This document shows positions 36,637 through 49,200 of a stretch of 64,000 nucleotides of DNA, piece by piece; the first letter of the stretch is position 1; each line of letters opens with the position of its first letter. This DNA is from Pteria penguin. Taxonomy: Eukaryota; Mollusca; Bivalvia; Pterioida; Pteriidae. The translations under genes were made by a program, and so were the position numbers. The stretch is from positions 43,739,042-43,803,041 of the forward strand of contig CM068583.1 of the NCBI GenBank assembly GCA_035048485.1, given 5' to 3'. The notes beneath the pieces were generated by a model. That model was not told the origin of the DNA and made no database searches. It worked only from the letters and a program-made list of their open reading frames with translations.

Positions 36637-37080
36637 TGAAAAAAAAGAAACATGATGTGTTTGTGAAACACAGGATGTGTTTGTGAAACACAAATGCCCC
36701 CGGCGGTAACACATTCCACATAGGGTAAATTTTGCAATATCCTTTATCTTGACGTTACATCCCACCCCATGGGAATACACATGTGCTGTATCGCATTAAG
36801 ATGTAGGTTAAAGGTCACAAAGTCAAAAATTGTTCTGAAGGAAAGGCCTTGTTCCAAGGAATATGCACGTGAAATATGAAAACCCTACCTCTTATAATTA
36901 AAAAGTTATAACCAATGTTAAAGCTTATGAAATGTAGGTCAAAAGTCACGCTCAAAGTCAAAATTAATGTTCTGAAAGAAAAGTCTTGTCACAAAGAACT
37001 TGCATGTGGAATTTGAAAGCCCTAACTGTTACGAATCAAAAGTTATAACTAATGTTAAAGTTTTTGAAACAGTCGAGTTT
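36637..37080. repeat. dispersed non-coding repeat, copy 1
   Basis: 'tgtgaaacacaaatgccccc' followed by 'ggcggtaac', then 'aaggaatatgcacgtgaaat' and 'aaccctacctcttat', twice. The same order is found at 58855-59285 and in part at 38690-39005. No ORF; a dispersed repeat family. Confidence 0.7.
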
Positions 37081-37140
37081 TCAAGGTAAAATAAATCATC
37101 ATAGTATGTATTTTATAAAATGAAAACATTAACAAAACAA

Positions 37141-37210
37141 AATAATGATGATAATAATAATAATAATAATAGTAACAATAATAATAACAATTATAGTAAT
37201 AGTAATATTC
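37141..37210. repeat. (AAT)n-rich microsatellite
   Basis: Interrupted AAT repeats. Confidence 0.85.
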
Positions 37211-37904
37211 ATCATTATTCAGTCCGAGACATGAAAGAAATCAAAACGTTATTTTCTACCGGCAATTCAAGAGATGCATCACCATACACTGAAATAATCA
37301 TGGAGTGACGTATAACAATACCCACAAGCCTTTAAGCCACCTTTCTTGAAAATTTAGGACATATTTTCACTTTCTGTGGATAATTTTTAGGATTATCAGA
37401 AAAAAAACCTCGGGATATTTTTAGGACATATACTTATTTGAAGCAGTTTTTAATCACTGACTTACATACAGCTTTCATTCCAGTTTTCAAACATGTTGAT
37501 TGCACTTGCATTATGAAGCATTGAGATCTAATAGCCTCCTTGTGTTTCACTATGCCTCATCATCAACTAATTTGAGAACTGGAATGAATGCTCTGGAATG
37601 AAATACGGAAAGATTTTGTTAATTAATCGTATAAATGTGCATTAATTGCACCATTACGTATCATGCACTTTTAAAATCAAATCTTTTTCTTTCATATTAA
37701 TTTAAGTAAGAAATGAATAATGACTATTACGGGGGAAATTTAGGATTTTAATACAAAATTTAGGACATTTGTAGGATTTTCCTTTATAGGCAATTTAACT
37801 TTTTAACTGAAAATCTAGGGTTTTAAGGATTTCAGGACGGACTTGAAGCCCTGTAACCAATTGTTAATCTGATGTACAGGCAAAATATTCATCATTTTAA
37901 TTAC

Positions 37905-38140
37905 ATTGATTGATTATTGTTTTACACCACTCCACGTTTATTTCACGTATATGGTAGCGGCATCTACCCCATGCATTGCATAGAAATTTTGACATTTGCA
38001 ACGGACCCGCCCGAGGTAATGAGGGATACTTTACGTGCCATGGGACCTCGTTTTTTACTGTTTCATCCGAAAGACAGGGCGCCAATGGCGGGGGTCGAAC
38101 CCGGCCACAAGCCGAGCACCTCATCCACTGGCTTCATTTT
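37905..38140 (-). mobile_element. tRNA-derived SINE, minus orientation
   Basis: Minus strand: head with B-box GGGTTCGACCCCC near 38090-38105, core GGCACGTAAAGTATCCCTCA, and end TATACGTGAAATAAACGTGG. Same family as 17290-17573. Confidence 0.85.
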
Positions 38141-38419
38141 CATACCAACCCATTTACAGGAAAGTAATACCCTACGTCGATTGATGTGTCCTTTTACTGT
38201 CAATTTGCTTCGTTACAGAACATCGATATTCACAAAAACAAAAATAAACATCAAATTTGAAAGAAATTTAACCATTTATTAATGAGAAGATTTTAAAGAT
38301 GTGCCAGAATTTCGACTTATTTTATTTCCTTGTCGGGATACCTATTGGGAGTAAACACCTTATAATTTTCAAACTTTAAACACTAAATTCGGTTGAACTT
38401 CTGCCAATTCAATTTTCAG

Positions 38420-38636
38420 AAGTGAAACATTTGAAAAGTTTACATTCGATGACCGACCAAAGTCCAAGAAAGAAATTGAAACACAATTTTCTTTAATACT
38501 TTATTTCACTGCTATAGATATCCAAATGAAATCTATCATGTACATCTATAAGCATATCAAACAACTGCATAGTAAATGTATAAATTGGAATGGACTATGG
38601 TTATATCACTTAAAAAATGAAAATACATGTATATAA
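38420..38636 (+). CDS. possible 3' exon, low confidence
   Basis: After a good acceptor ('aattttcag') the frame reads SETFEKFTFDDRPKSKKEIE and stays open for 72 codons to TAA (38634-38636). The first 22 residues look coding; the rest is low-information. No upstream partner exon was found. It may be chance. Confidence 0.22.
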
Positions 38637-38689
38637 CTGCAACATAAGCAAATTCAGAGAATTGTGGTCCTCCGCTTTCGGGGCTCTCT

Positions 38690-39005
38690 CAGTAAGGGTG
38701 CATTGATCTGTGACATATTGTCATGTTTGTGCATGTCTACAGACACGCATGCCAAATATGACGGCCCTACGTCTTATGGTAAAAAAGTCACATTGAAGTA
38801 GGTCAAAGGTCATGGTCAGATGATAAAAATTTGGGTACCAATGAAAAGGTATTGCAATTAGGGACACACATGCCAAATATGAAGGCCCTACGTCTTAGGG
38901 TTAAAAAGTTATGACCAGGGTTGTTTTTGTGACCCACAGACAGATTGCCGGACAGACGATTGAGATTTAATGTCCCCTCACTTTCTTGAAAAGCGGGAGA
39001 CAACA
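38690..39005. repeat. dispersed non-coding repeat, copy 2
   Basis: 'acacatgccaaatatgaagg' + 'ccctacgtcttagggttaaa' occurs twice with 'caaaggtcatggtcag' between. Related to 36637-37080 and 58855-59285. Confidence 0.7.
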
Positions 39006-39311
39006 AGTACTTAAATGTTATAGTGAATTAACAAAGTCAATAATTTTTCAAAGCCCAACTCTATCATTATAGTATATCATTATCAGCACTTACTAATCAC
39101 TCAGGTTTTTATTCAAGAGAAAAACAATATAATGTAAAGGTTAAAAAAGGAAAGAAAATGTACAGTATATAAACCTATTTTTTTCTTTTTGATTCTACAC
39201 CCAGCTATTAAATAATTACTCAAAAGTTCTCTTATACAAGAAATAATCTTTTCTTGTCTATCCATGCATGATATATTAGCTTGAAGATTTGAGTCTTTGT
39301 TCAGTCAATCC

Positions 39312-40281
39312 AACACAGTTACATATTACATTATCTCTCCTTACAATCAGCCATGGTCTGTCCAGTACAGTTACATATTACATTATCTTTCCTTACAATC
39401 AGCCATGGTCTGTCCAGTACAGTTACATATTACATTATCTCTCCTTACAATCAGCCATGGTCTGTCCTGTACAGTTACATATTACATTATCTCTCCTTAC
39501 AATCAGCCGTGGTCTGTCCAGTACAGTTACATATTACATTATCTCTCCTTACAATCAGCCGTGGTCTGTCCAGTACTGTTACATATTACATTATCTCTCC
39601 TTACAATCAGCCGTGGTCTGTCCAGTACAGTTACATATTACATTATCTCTCCTTACAATCAGCCGTGGTCTATCCAGTACAGTTACATATTACATTATCT
39701 CTCCTTACAATCAGCCGTGGTCTATCCAGTACAGTTACATATTACATTATCTCTCCTTACAATCAGCCATGGTCTGTCCAGTACAGTTACATATTACATT
39801 ATCTCTCCTTACAATCAGCCGTGGTCTGTCCAGTAGTTACATATTACATTATCTCTCCTTACAATCAGCCTCTCCAGTACAGTTACATATTACATTATCT
39901 CTCCTTACAATCAGCCGTGGTCTGTCCAGTACAGTTAGATATTACATTATCTCTCCTTACAATCAGCCATGGTCTGTCCAGTACAGTTACATATTACATT
40001 ATCTCTCCTTACAATCAGTCGTGGTCTATCCAGTACAGTTACATATTACATTATCTCTCCTTACAATCAGACGTGGTCTGTCCAGTACAGTTACATATTA
40101 CATTATCTCTCCTTACAATCAGCCATGGTCTGTCCAGTACAGTTACATATTACATTATCTTTCCTTACAATCAGCCATGGTCTGTCCAGTACAGTTACAT
40201 ATTACATTATCTCTCCTTACAATCAGCCATGGTCTGTCCAGTACAGTTACATATTACATTATCTCTCCTTACAATCAGCCA
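39312..40281. repeat. 52-bp satellite, about 18-19 copies
   Basis: The unit is 'cagttacatattacattatc' + 'tctccttacaatcagccatg' + 'gtctgtccagta'. Copies are nearly identical; two are shortened (39831-39875). Because 52 is one more than a multiple of three and has no stop in any plus frame, all three plus frames stay open for hundreds of codons. This is not a gene. Confidence 0.97.
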
Positions 40282-43022
40282 TATGCAAAGACCAAAATAC
40301 ATATTTCAAACAGCTTTAAGTTTATGTTCAATAAGATACAAATACATTAATATGCAATTATGTGTGAACAAAGCACAAATATGTATGACAGAAAATTATC
40401 TTTGGTATGCAAAAAAAAAAAAAACCAAAAAAAAAAAAAAAAAAAAAAATAATAATAAAAGACTTGATAAAGTGGAGATACAGGAATTATGACCTTGTAC
40501 CACTTCAGGCATTTTACAATACAGTACAGAGGTATGACATGACATTTGCTGAGCAGCAATCATAATATGCTTGAAAGTGAATGGAATGTTACAATTAACA
40601 CTTGGTATGGGTACAAGTCATACTCAAGTCTGATAGGTTGAAATATTTACATTATATACATAAAATAACTACATAATATATATCTTACAAAATACTCCAT
40701 GATATGTGTATGTAAAAGTAAAAAAGGAAATATCAATAAAACAGTACCTGTATTAGAATAGAAGTTGGTCAAAGGTATATACAAAAATATATCTATACAA
40801 TTAATTATAAAAGAAAAGTATATAAGTGTTATGATGTGGGATAAAACAGCTACATCCTATTCACTATATACATTGATGTCATATTACATAGATAAAAAAG
40901 TCGGTGAATAATTTTAATTTATCTTCATGTTACCAACATTAACCACTAAATGCTTTTTATATGTAAGCATAACTGCACAGTCTATGAGGGTGAAGCCTGA
41001 GCAGACATGCCACTAAACATTCCTTACATGGCCATTGTATGCTATGACGCCTGACTACTCATTGTATCCAATCAAATAAAAAATATTCAACAGCCATATG
41101 ACAATACATTTAAATACAATGATTATAATTTTCTTGTCTGAATTTAACCATTAGCATAATGTAATTTATTTAAATTCAAATGTACTGAAGTATCATTTCA
41201 TGATAAAATGGATGAAAACTGCTTTACCTTCTAGTCAATATTGCCAAGTCATTTGAAATGGATAAATTAAGATTGCTGTATTTGTCAAAAAATATATATA
41301 AATAAAATAATAATAATAAAAAAAAATAAAATAAAAAAAAAAAAAAAAAATAAAAAAAATAAAAAATTTATCATCAGAAAATTGGAGGGCTTATGAGAAA
41401 TGAAGTTGTAATTTCTTCCTCAACTGGATAAATCATCTATGATGAGTCAAACACTTTTCTAAGTTTACAAAAGAAAGTAATGAGGTTTTACCTTGATAAA
41501 GAGTTAACTACTCTACTGTGTAGGTACCTGACATACAGTCACTGTGATGTAATCAAGTTCTATGAAAATTGATGTAAAATTAAGGGAAATAATGGGACAA
41601 AAATAATGTATCCATAGGAATTGTATGACATCGCAATGGTTTCATGTCGGTAACATGCATATGGGAAATAACCTCTATATCAAAATAAAAAAAAAAAAAA
41701 AAAAGAAAAAGTAAGAAAAATGTCGTTACTTGTAAGTCCTAAATGTACAAGAGGAATGTGTACTGTGTAACAATGACAGCATAAATGCCAAGTATAACTT
41801 GCAAAGGAATGTACTGTATTCATCAATCCTTGGATCATTTTCATACCTCATAGATAATATGAAATTGTTTAAACAAGACAAATTGCAAAACATGAATTAG
41901 AAATGGATTTCTAATATTGCGTTTTATACTATATCTTTTTAATTCAAAATGTAACAAGTTTAAAGAAGCAGAAAATAGTTGAATAACTAGTTTAATTATA
42001 TATAATAATAAAAATTTGATTCAACAGTGTTTCCACAAGTATCTGTGTATTGATATGCCACTGCCATGTCACTGTCTCTGTTGGTATGGTAATAACCCAT
42101 ATTACCCTATCAATAGAGTCAGTGACATAATGGCAGCATTTTGCTACACATATACCTGTGAGATTTTCTATAATGATTTCTATCCTTTTAACTCATATAA
42201 AATAAGAATTTTCATCAGTTCTTCCTTAATGTGTCAAGTTTTCTTGATAGGAAAACAAATTTTGAACAAGAAAACTATAATGAACTACGAAGCACTTTAT
42301 ATGCAAAAACTAAATACATATAATAAATTAAACTATAACTTACAATTCTCTTGAATTAGGAGATATACATACATTAGTAAATCTAAGAAATTCATGTTCC
42401 TACAAGAAGTCTGAATGTATTGGTAAGTAAAAGGTGGGAGAATATCAGCATCCCTTATCAATTCCCTCTGCAGTTTATATTTTGAAAAACAACAGTATGG
42501 CACTCTGTCTTTATAAGACAATGTTAAAAGTACATATATATATATATATATCATTTACAATCAATAAAACGTAAACATATGCAGCTACAATATGCAGCAA
42601 AACTACATGCATATGACTTGTAATTTGCTTTTGAGTACATTCTGATTAAAGGGGAAAAATAAATACACAAAAAAGGAAAGGCACTGGTCACTTTAAAATG
42701 CTTTTAAATTTTTTTCTAATTAAGATTTTTCTTTAAATGTGCCATATGAAAAGACAGACAAGACCTTGGAGTATTACAATAAAGGACATATCAAAGTCTG
42801 TACATACTATGTGAAATAATCATTTTAAGAATAACATTAATAATTTATTATATCATCAATTTTTTTATCAGTATGTATATACATATAGCTAGCTGAGATG
42901 TAATGCTTTTTAATTGCATTATAGGATATATTTTCTAACCTCTTTTTTTAGCAAATTACGAGCCATACAATGATATCCTCTATTATTACATAGCTATGTA
43001 CATAGTATAGATTATTATTGTC
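40282..43022. other. no gene seen; possible 3' UTR of the FAS1 gene
   Basis: AT-rich with A-runs (40411-40450, 41280-41365, 41686-41715). No exon is supported. It is downstream of the FAS1 stop codon, so part of it may be that gene's 3' UTR; no clear single polyadenylation site can be chosen. Confidence 0.45.
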
Positions 43023-43231
43023 TCAGTTTCTCTTCCTTAACAGAAGGAAGATAAGAAATGATAATGTTACCAAAAAGACATTTGCCGTTACCCCAGGACT
43101 TGATGACACATCTCTTGTGAGATCTTCATTAACAAAGAGAATATTATCTATGATGTGCATCACACCATTTGTAGCCCCCTCATCCATATGAATTACATTT
43201 GCAGATGCTCCTGAGAAGTATATTCTTACAT
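43023..43231 (-). CDS. FAS1 gene last exon: end of domain 4 and membrane anchor
   Basis: Acceptor TTGTTTTAG. Reads VRIYFSGASANVIHMDEGAT and NGVMHIIDNILFVNEDLTRD, then SSSPGVTANVFLVTLSFLIF, LLLRKRN and TGA (complement of 43023-43025). The basic tail after the hydrophobic stretch favours a transmembrane anchor over a GPI signal, but a GPI signal cannot be excluded. Confidence 0.92.
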
Positions 43232-46200
43232 CTAAAACAAAAGAGAGAAATAGTTATGTGATATCTGAATAATTTGGAATCAAGGATTTATAGTTTTCAA
43301 GTACAAATTGGACCTTTAGCCCTTTTTGAGGAAAGAGATTGTCATAACATACTGTAAAGTTTGAAATTTTTCATTGTGATTCATATCTGAACTGTTTTAA
43401 TTGAAACCAAAGTGTTTTTGTGAAACACAATGTCTTTGTTGGACATTGATCAAATACTGACCTTTGACCTCATTTGATCTCGCTATTTCAAAACATATTG
43501 ATTATATATGTACAATTCACCAGCTGATTTAAAGTCAACAGTCTGCTGAACAGATTGTGTTTTTAAAAATATTTTTTTTTTAAATTAATGAATGTATATA
43601 CTATTCCATACTTCAGCTATTGTAAGTAATCTAACTTTGTATCTCATAATTTGTTCAAAAACTATTAACTGTACCTATCTAATGGACAAATATATACATG
43701 TACATGACAAATATATGAAAATCACTCAAATTCTGACTGGAGACTCAGTATCCAAATGAAAAGTATATCACATACCACTAAACAATAGTAAAAAGTATTT
43801 AAGACCAAAGAGTCTGAAATTTAACTGGCTTGATTATTGGAAGAAACTACATGAAAGAGATATTAAAGTCCTCCAAAGGGAAGTAGATATAAACACACAA
43901 AAAAATCCCTACCAAACATTCTTTTCCACTCTTGAAAATAATTTTACGTGAAAAAGAGTGTTAGTTATTATTTTTTTTTGTGGTAAAACTGATCTTTTAA
44001 TTATTTCTATTATTGAGAGTTAGGTCAAAAGACAGACGTGTTATGAGAAATGGAATTTCATGTATCATTTTCATTTTAAATATCTTGAGTAGACCATTCC
44101 TATGATGTTCATTAAATCTGCTATGAAAATAAAGGAGAATATTTAGCTCCAATATTTTCAAGATAGCTGCCATGATGGCAGTATTTGATTTCATTTCATT
44201 TGCTTCTTGCATATTGCACTAAAATTAATTCCCTTAAATGGCTATAGCAGGAGTTTGTAACACTACTAGTATTTACTTTAACATAACTGGCATTTGAAAC
44301 ACTAGTACTTGTAATTATTTTTACATACATTACTCAAGTATCACAAAACCACCATCACTAAGTGTCACCCTATATGTAAGTGTCACCCTATATGTAAGTG
44401 CTAAATATGCAAGACAAAAATCCACTTGTAATTTTTTTTTTTAAAGTTTTCTTTTAAATACACTCATCAGGTATCCTGAGCAAAGCATCATGTAAAGGGT
44501 AATCAAAATTGCTATATAAAAAAGGAGAAAATTGAGTTTGAAATTTTCAAGATACACACCAGGTTAGTCACAGTTGGATTACATATTTCACAAATATCCA
44601 TCAAGTATCACTAGTAGATCATCTCTGTACAATTTCATCAAAATTAAGGAAATAATGAAAAAGTTCCGAGTGGCAACCGTGGAAGCCATATTGTATTATG
44701 CAACAGAATTTTAGCACAAAACGGTATGTTCATCAGATTTTTATAGTAGATAATTCTTATTCATTTTCTTTAAAATCACAACAAAAATGTGCATACAACA
44801 ATTTTTCAGTTGTAGAAGCATATATTAGACTTTCTAAACATACAATGTAAATAGTAAAGTGACCATGCTTCTTTTCTGGGCCTCATGATTAAGGACCAGA
44901 TCAAAAATAGTACATAACAACTAGACCACATTTCTTTTATGATCACCTCGTAAAAGATTAGAAAGTTTTTAACTACATACCTCTCTGATTTGTCTTTGTC
45001 AATCGAATAGTTTCTCCATTAATTGCAATGAAATTGTAATTGCCATCTGCTAATTTTCCTACAAATATCAGCTGACGAAACATCAGTCTCTTCAACAACT
45101 GAAAATCAAAACCAAAAGCATGCTAAATCTATAGTGTTTTCACTTCAGGGCATGTTACATGAAAGATATACATATAATCTTATTGTATTTTACTGTCATA
45201 AAAAATATCTTTCTTTAAGTTGGAAAAAGTCTTTTGAATGAAGGGGATTGTAACAGCTTCAACTATCAAGATTCAAGATGTCCAGAAAAAAGCATACACA
45301 ATCAAATTGACTGAATGAAAATGTTCTGTTATATTTTTACTTACATATTGAAATCTAAGGGTTTCTTGCATGACTTTTCGACCTTCACTTCGTAACTGGA
45401 AATAATCTATAGCACTAGAGTTTGGAACAAAGAAAGTGATAGAACATGGAGCGTTGGTAGGACCACAATATCCCATATCATAACTTGTGGTGCTCTGACT
45501 GGATGGATTAAGAGAGGATGTACTGCCCACACATGGATACTGCTTACAAACAGAATAAGAATTCTTATAGGCAGGATTGGAACAATAGCTTGGGCAAATT
45601 GTCTGACTTGTTCCTGATGTACCAAAATTATTCCCTGATACACCTCCAAAACTGCAGACTTGGTTTGTACATGGATAGATGGCTTTATACTGAGATTGTG
45701 AGCACTCTGTTGGACAGCTTGTCATTGACATTCCATTACATGGTGGTTTGTTACAAGGAAAGTTCATGCTGTTAGGATACACGTTACAATTAGTTGGACA
45801 AGAAGACTGGGAGCCTGTATATCCACTGCCAGAATCATAGTTTGGTGGATAACCATATGCTTCAAAATCACAAAGTTGTGCTGTAAAACGTCTGTCTGTA
45901 AGGTACTTCTTCATCCCAACAGATCTCATGTAGTCATAGGTTCTCCTGAAAACAGGGAAGCATACATAACAATGTACAGCTTTACTTGAATTTCAACAGT
46001 GTTAAAATGTACAGGTATACAGGCAATAGAATAAACGATTATTCAAATGAGTGATATTTTTAAAAGAAAACTGCATTATTGTTTACATTACATTGAATAT
46101 TCTTAGCAATATGGTATTCAACTTTCATGGTAAAAGAATAGTCAATTCTTAAAAACATCAAGATAAAACTTAAAGTCGTATCATTAGATCATTGAAACAG

Positions 46201-49200
46201 CATGTCAGATAGAGACAGGTCAGTATGTCGTAACACATGGAAGGTACTACAATAGACAGTCAAGGGAAGTTAATATAACACAGGCATGTCAGATAGAGAC
46301 AGGTCAGTATGTCATAACACATGGAAGGTACTACAATAGACAGTCAAGGGAAGTTAATATAACACAGGCATGTCAGATAGAGACAGGTCAGTATGTCGTA
46401 ACACATGGAAAGTACTACAATAGACAGTCAAGGGAAGTTAATATAACACAGGCATGTCAGATAGAGACAGGTCAGTATGTCATAACACATGGAAGGTACT
46501 ACAATAGACAGTCAAGGGAAGTTAACATAACACAGGCATGTCAGATAGAGACAGGTCAGTATGTCATAACACATGGAAGGTACTACAATAGACAGTCAAG
46601 GGAAGTTAATATAACACAGGCATGTCAGATAGAGACAGGTCAGTATGTCGTAACACATGGAAGGTACTACAATAGACAGTCAAGGGAAGTTAATATAACA
46701 CAGGCATGTCAGATAGAGACAGGTCAGTATGTCGTAACACATGGAAGGTACTACAATAGACAGTAAAGGGAAGTTAATATAACACAGGCATGTCAGAGAG
46801 AGACAGGTCAGTATGTCATAACACATGGAAGGTACTACAATAGACAGTAAAGGGAAGTTAATATAACACAGGCATGTCAGATAGAGACAGGTCAGTATGT
46901 CGTAACACATGGAAAGTACTACAATAGACAGTCAAGGGAAGTTAATATAACACAGGCATGTCAGATAGAGACAGGTCAGTATGTCATAACACATGGAAGG
47001 TACTACAATAGATAGTCAAGGGAAGTTAATATAACACAGGCATGTCAGATAGAGACAGGTCAGTATGTCATAACACATGGAAGGTACTACAATAGACAGT
47101 CAAGGGAAGTTAATATAACACAGGCATGTCAGATAGAGACAGGTCAGTATGTCGTAACACATGGAAGGTACTACAATAGACAGTCAAGGGAAGTTAATAT
47201 AACACAGGCATGTCAGATAGAGACAGGTCAGTATGTCGTAACACATGGAAGGTACTACAATAGACAGTAAAGGGAAGTTAATATAACACAGGCATGTCAG
47301 AGAGAGACAGGTCAGTATGTCATAACACATGGAAGGTACTACAATAGACAGTAAAGGGAAGTTAATATAACACAGGCATGTCAGAGAGAGACAGGTCAGT
47401 ATGTCGTAACACATGGAAGGTACTACAATAGACAGTCAAGGGAAGTTAATATAACACAGGCATGTCAGATAGAGACAGGTCAGTATGTCGTAACACATGG
47501 AAGGTACTACAATAGACAGTCAAGGAAAGTTAATATAACACAGGCATGTCAGATAGAGACAGGTCAGTATGTCATAACACATGGAAGGTACTACAATAGA
47601 CAGTCAAGGGAAGTTAATATAACACAGGCATGTCAGATAGAGACAGGTCAGTATGTCGTAACATATGGAAGGTACTACAATAGACAGTCAAGGGAAGTTA
47701 ATATAACACAGGCATGTCAGATAGAGACAGGTCAGTATGTCGTAACACATGGAAGGTACTACAATAGATAGTCAAGGGAAGTTAATATAACACAGGCATG
47801 TCAGGTAGAGACAGGTCAGTATGTCATAACACATGGAAGGTACTACAATAGATAGTCAAGGGAAGTTAATATAACACAGGCATGTCAGATAGAGACAGGT
47901 CAGTATGTCATAATACATGGAATGTACTACAATAGACAATCAAGAGGACTAAATATAACACAGGCATGTCAACACTATATGCAGTTTTCCATCATGTTCA
48001 TATATATGAAAAGCTGCAGGCAAGTTTATGTCCCATAAAGGTCAAATAAATGTCAAATAAATGTCAAATAAATGTCAAAATCAGCCAGTTATCTATTTGT
48101 TATGATTTAATTTGTCATGGTCCTTAATGTAACATTTTTTCGTAATATACAACAATGTACTTACAGCAGCCATAAGTCGCGACAGATTAGCATGGCCATA
48201 TCGAGGTATGGAACACCCAATACCGAGTCAATAATGTGAATCATTCCATTGGTTGTCTTTATATCAGGACGGATAACTCTGGCCTTTACATACCCTCCTT
48301 GAACCCAGCTCTCTGTGAAGCAATTAAGTTTATATGATTAATCTTGTCATCACAATCATTTAATAATATAAACAGAAAAAAGTTATAACTTTCAAAACCA
48401 TGTTTGGTTAAATAATTCAAAGTAAGACAAGACATTCAAAAGACATGAAATCATCTGTTTATACAGCATATCAGATTTTTAAGATTATGGTAGAACTTTT
48501 AACCCTACTATACTTAAAAAGCAAACATAATTTCAACAATACAGCTGTAAGAAATCTAGGCTATAGTTCAAATTGGCAAGAAACATGTTGTCTTCAAAAG
48601 ACAGTTAAAACAGAGATATAATAGAAAAAAGTGATCTCTGTCCATCTATTCCTTGCAGTCTACATAAAAAAAAGCTAACATGCACTTAACTCTGTGTCTG
48701 AGCTATCAACTATCAATGATTAGGAGTACAAGATATGAATTATGGTTTTATTATGGGTATAGGAAAAGAACTATGATAAGTGTAAATATAGCAGTGCCCA
48801 AAGTCTAGTAGTAACAACAAAATTGCACACTGTAATAGGCCAGAAAACAAAACTACTTGTCCATAATCATCTAGTCAATATGAGGAAAAGTGAAGTTTTC
48901 TAATTTGTTAGATGTAAGTTCTGTCATTTGATTATTTTACACACAGCAGGTGTTACACACTATGACCAGTAACTGTATTACAGTCCATTATCTTCCTTGT
49001 TATCTATGCACTTGCATAAAGATCAACAATCACATTCAGGTGGACTTCTTCAGATACACTTTTTACTGAGATAAAAAAATTTGTTGTGTTTTAGTTCCTG
49101 TGTATTATGCACATCTACAAAACTGACATCAGAAATTTTGAGAAAAGGGTGCATTTTACACTGGTAATTATGATGCAGGGTGTTCCTCGATTATCTACTT

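Noticed and set aside
39289..40492. Long open frames (up to 379 codons) on the plus strand
   Set aside because: They are produced entirely by the 52-bp satellite, which lacks stops in all plus frames; there is no start context, domain or codon bias.
46680..47414. Reverse-strand frames with 28-residue repeats
   Set aside because: Translation of the intronic 84-bp satellite.
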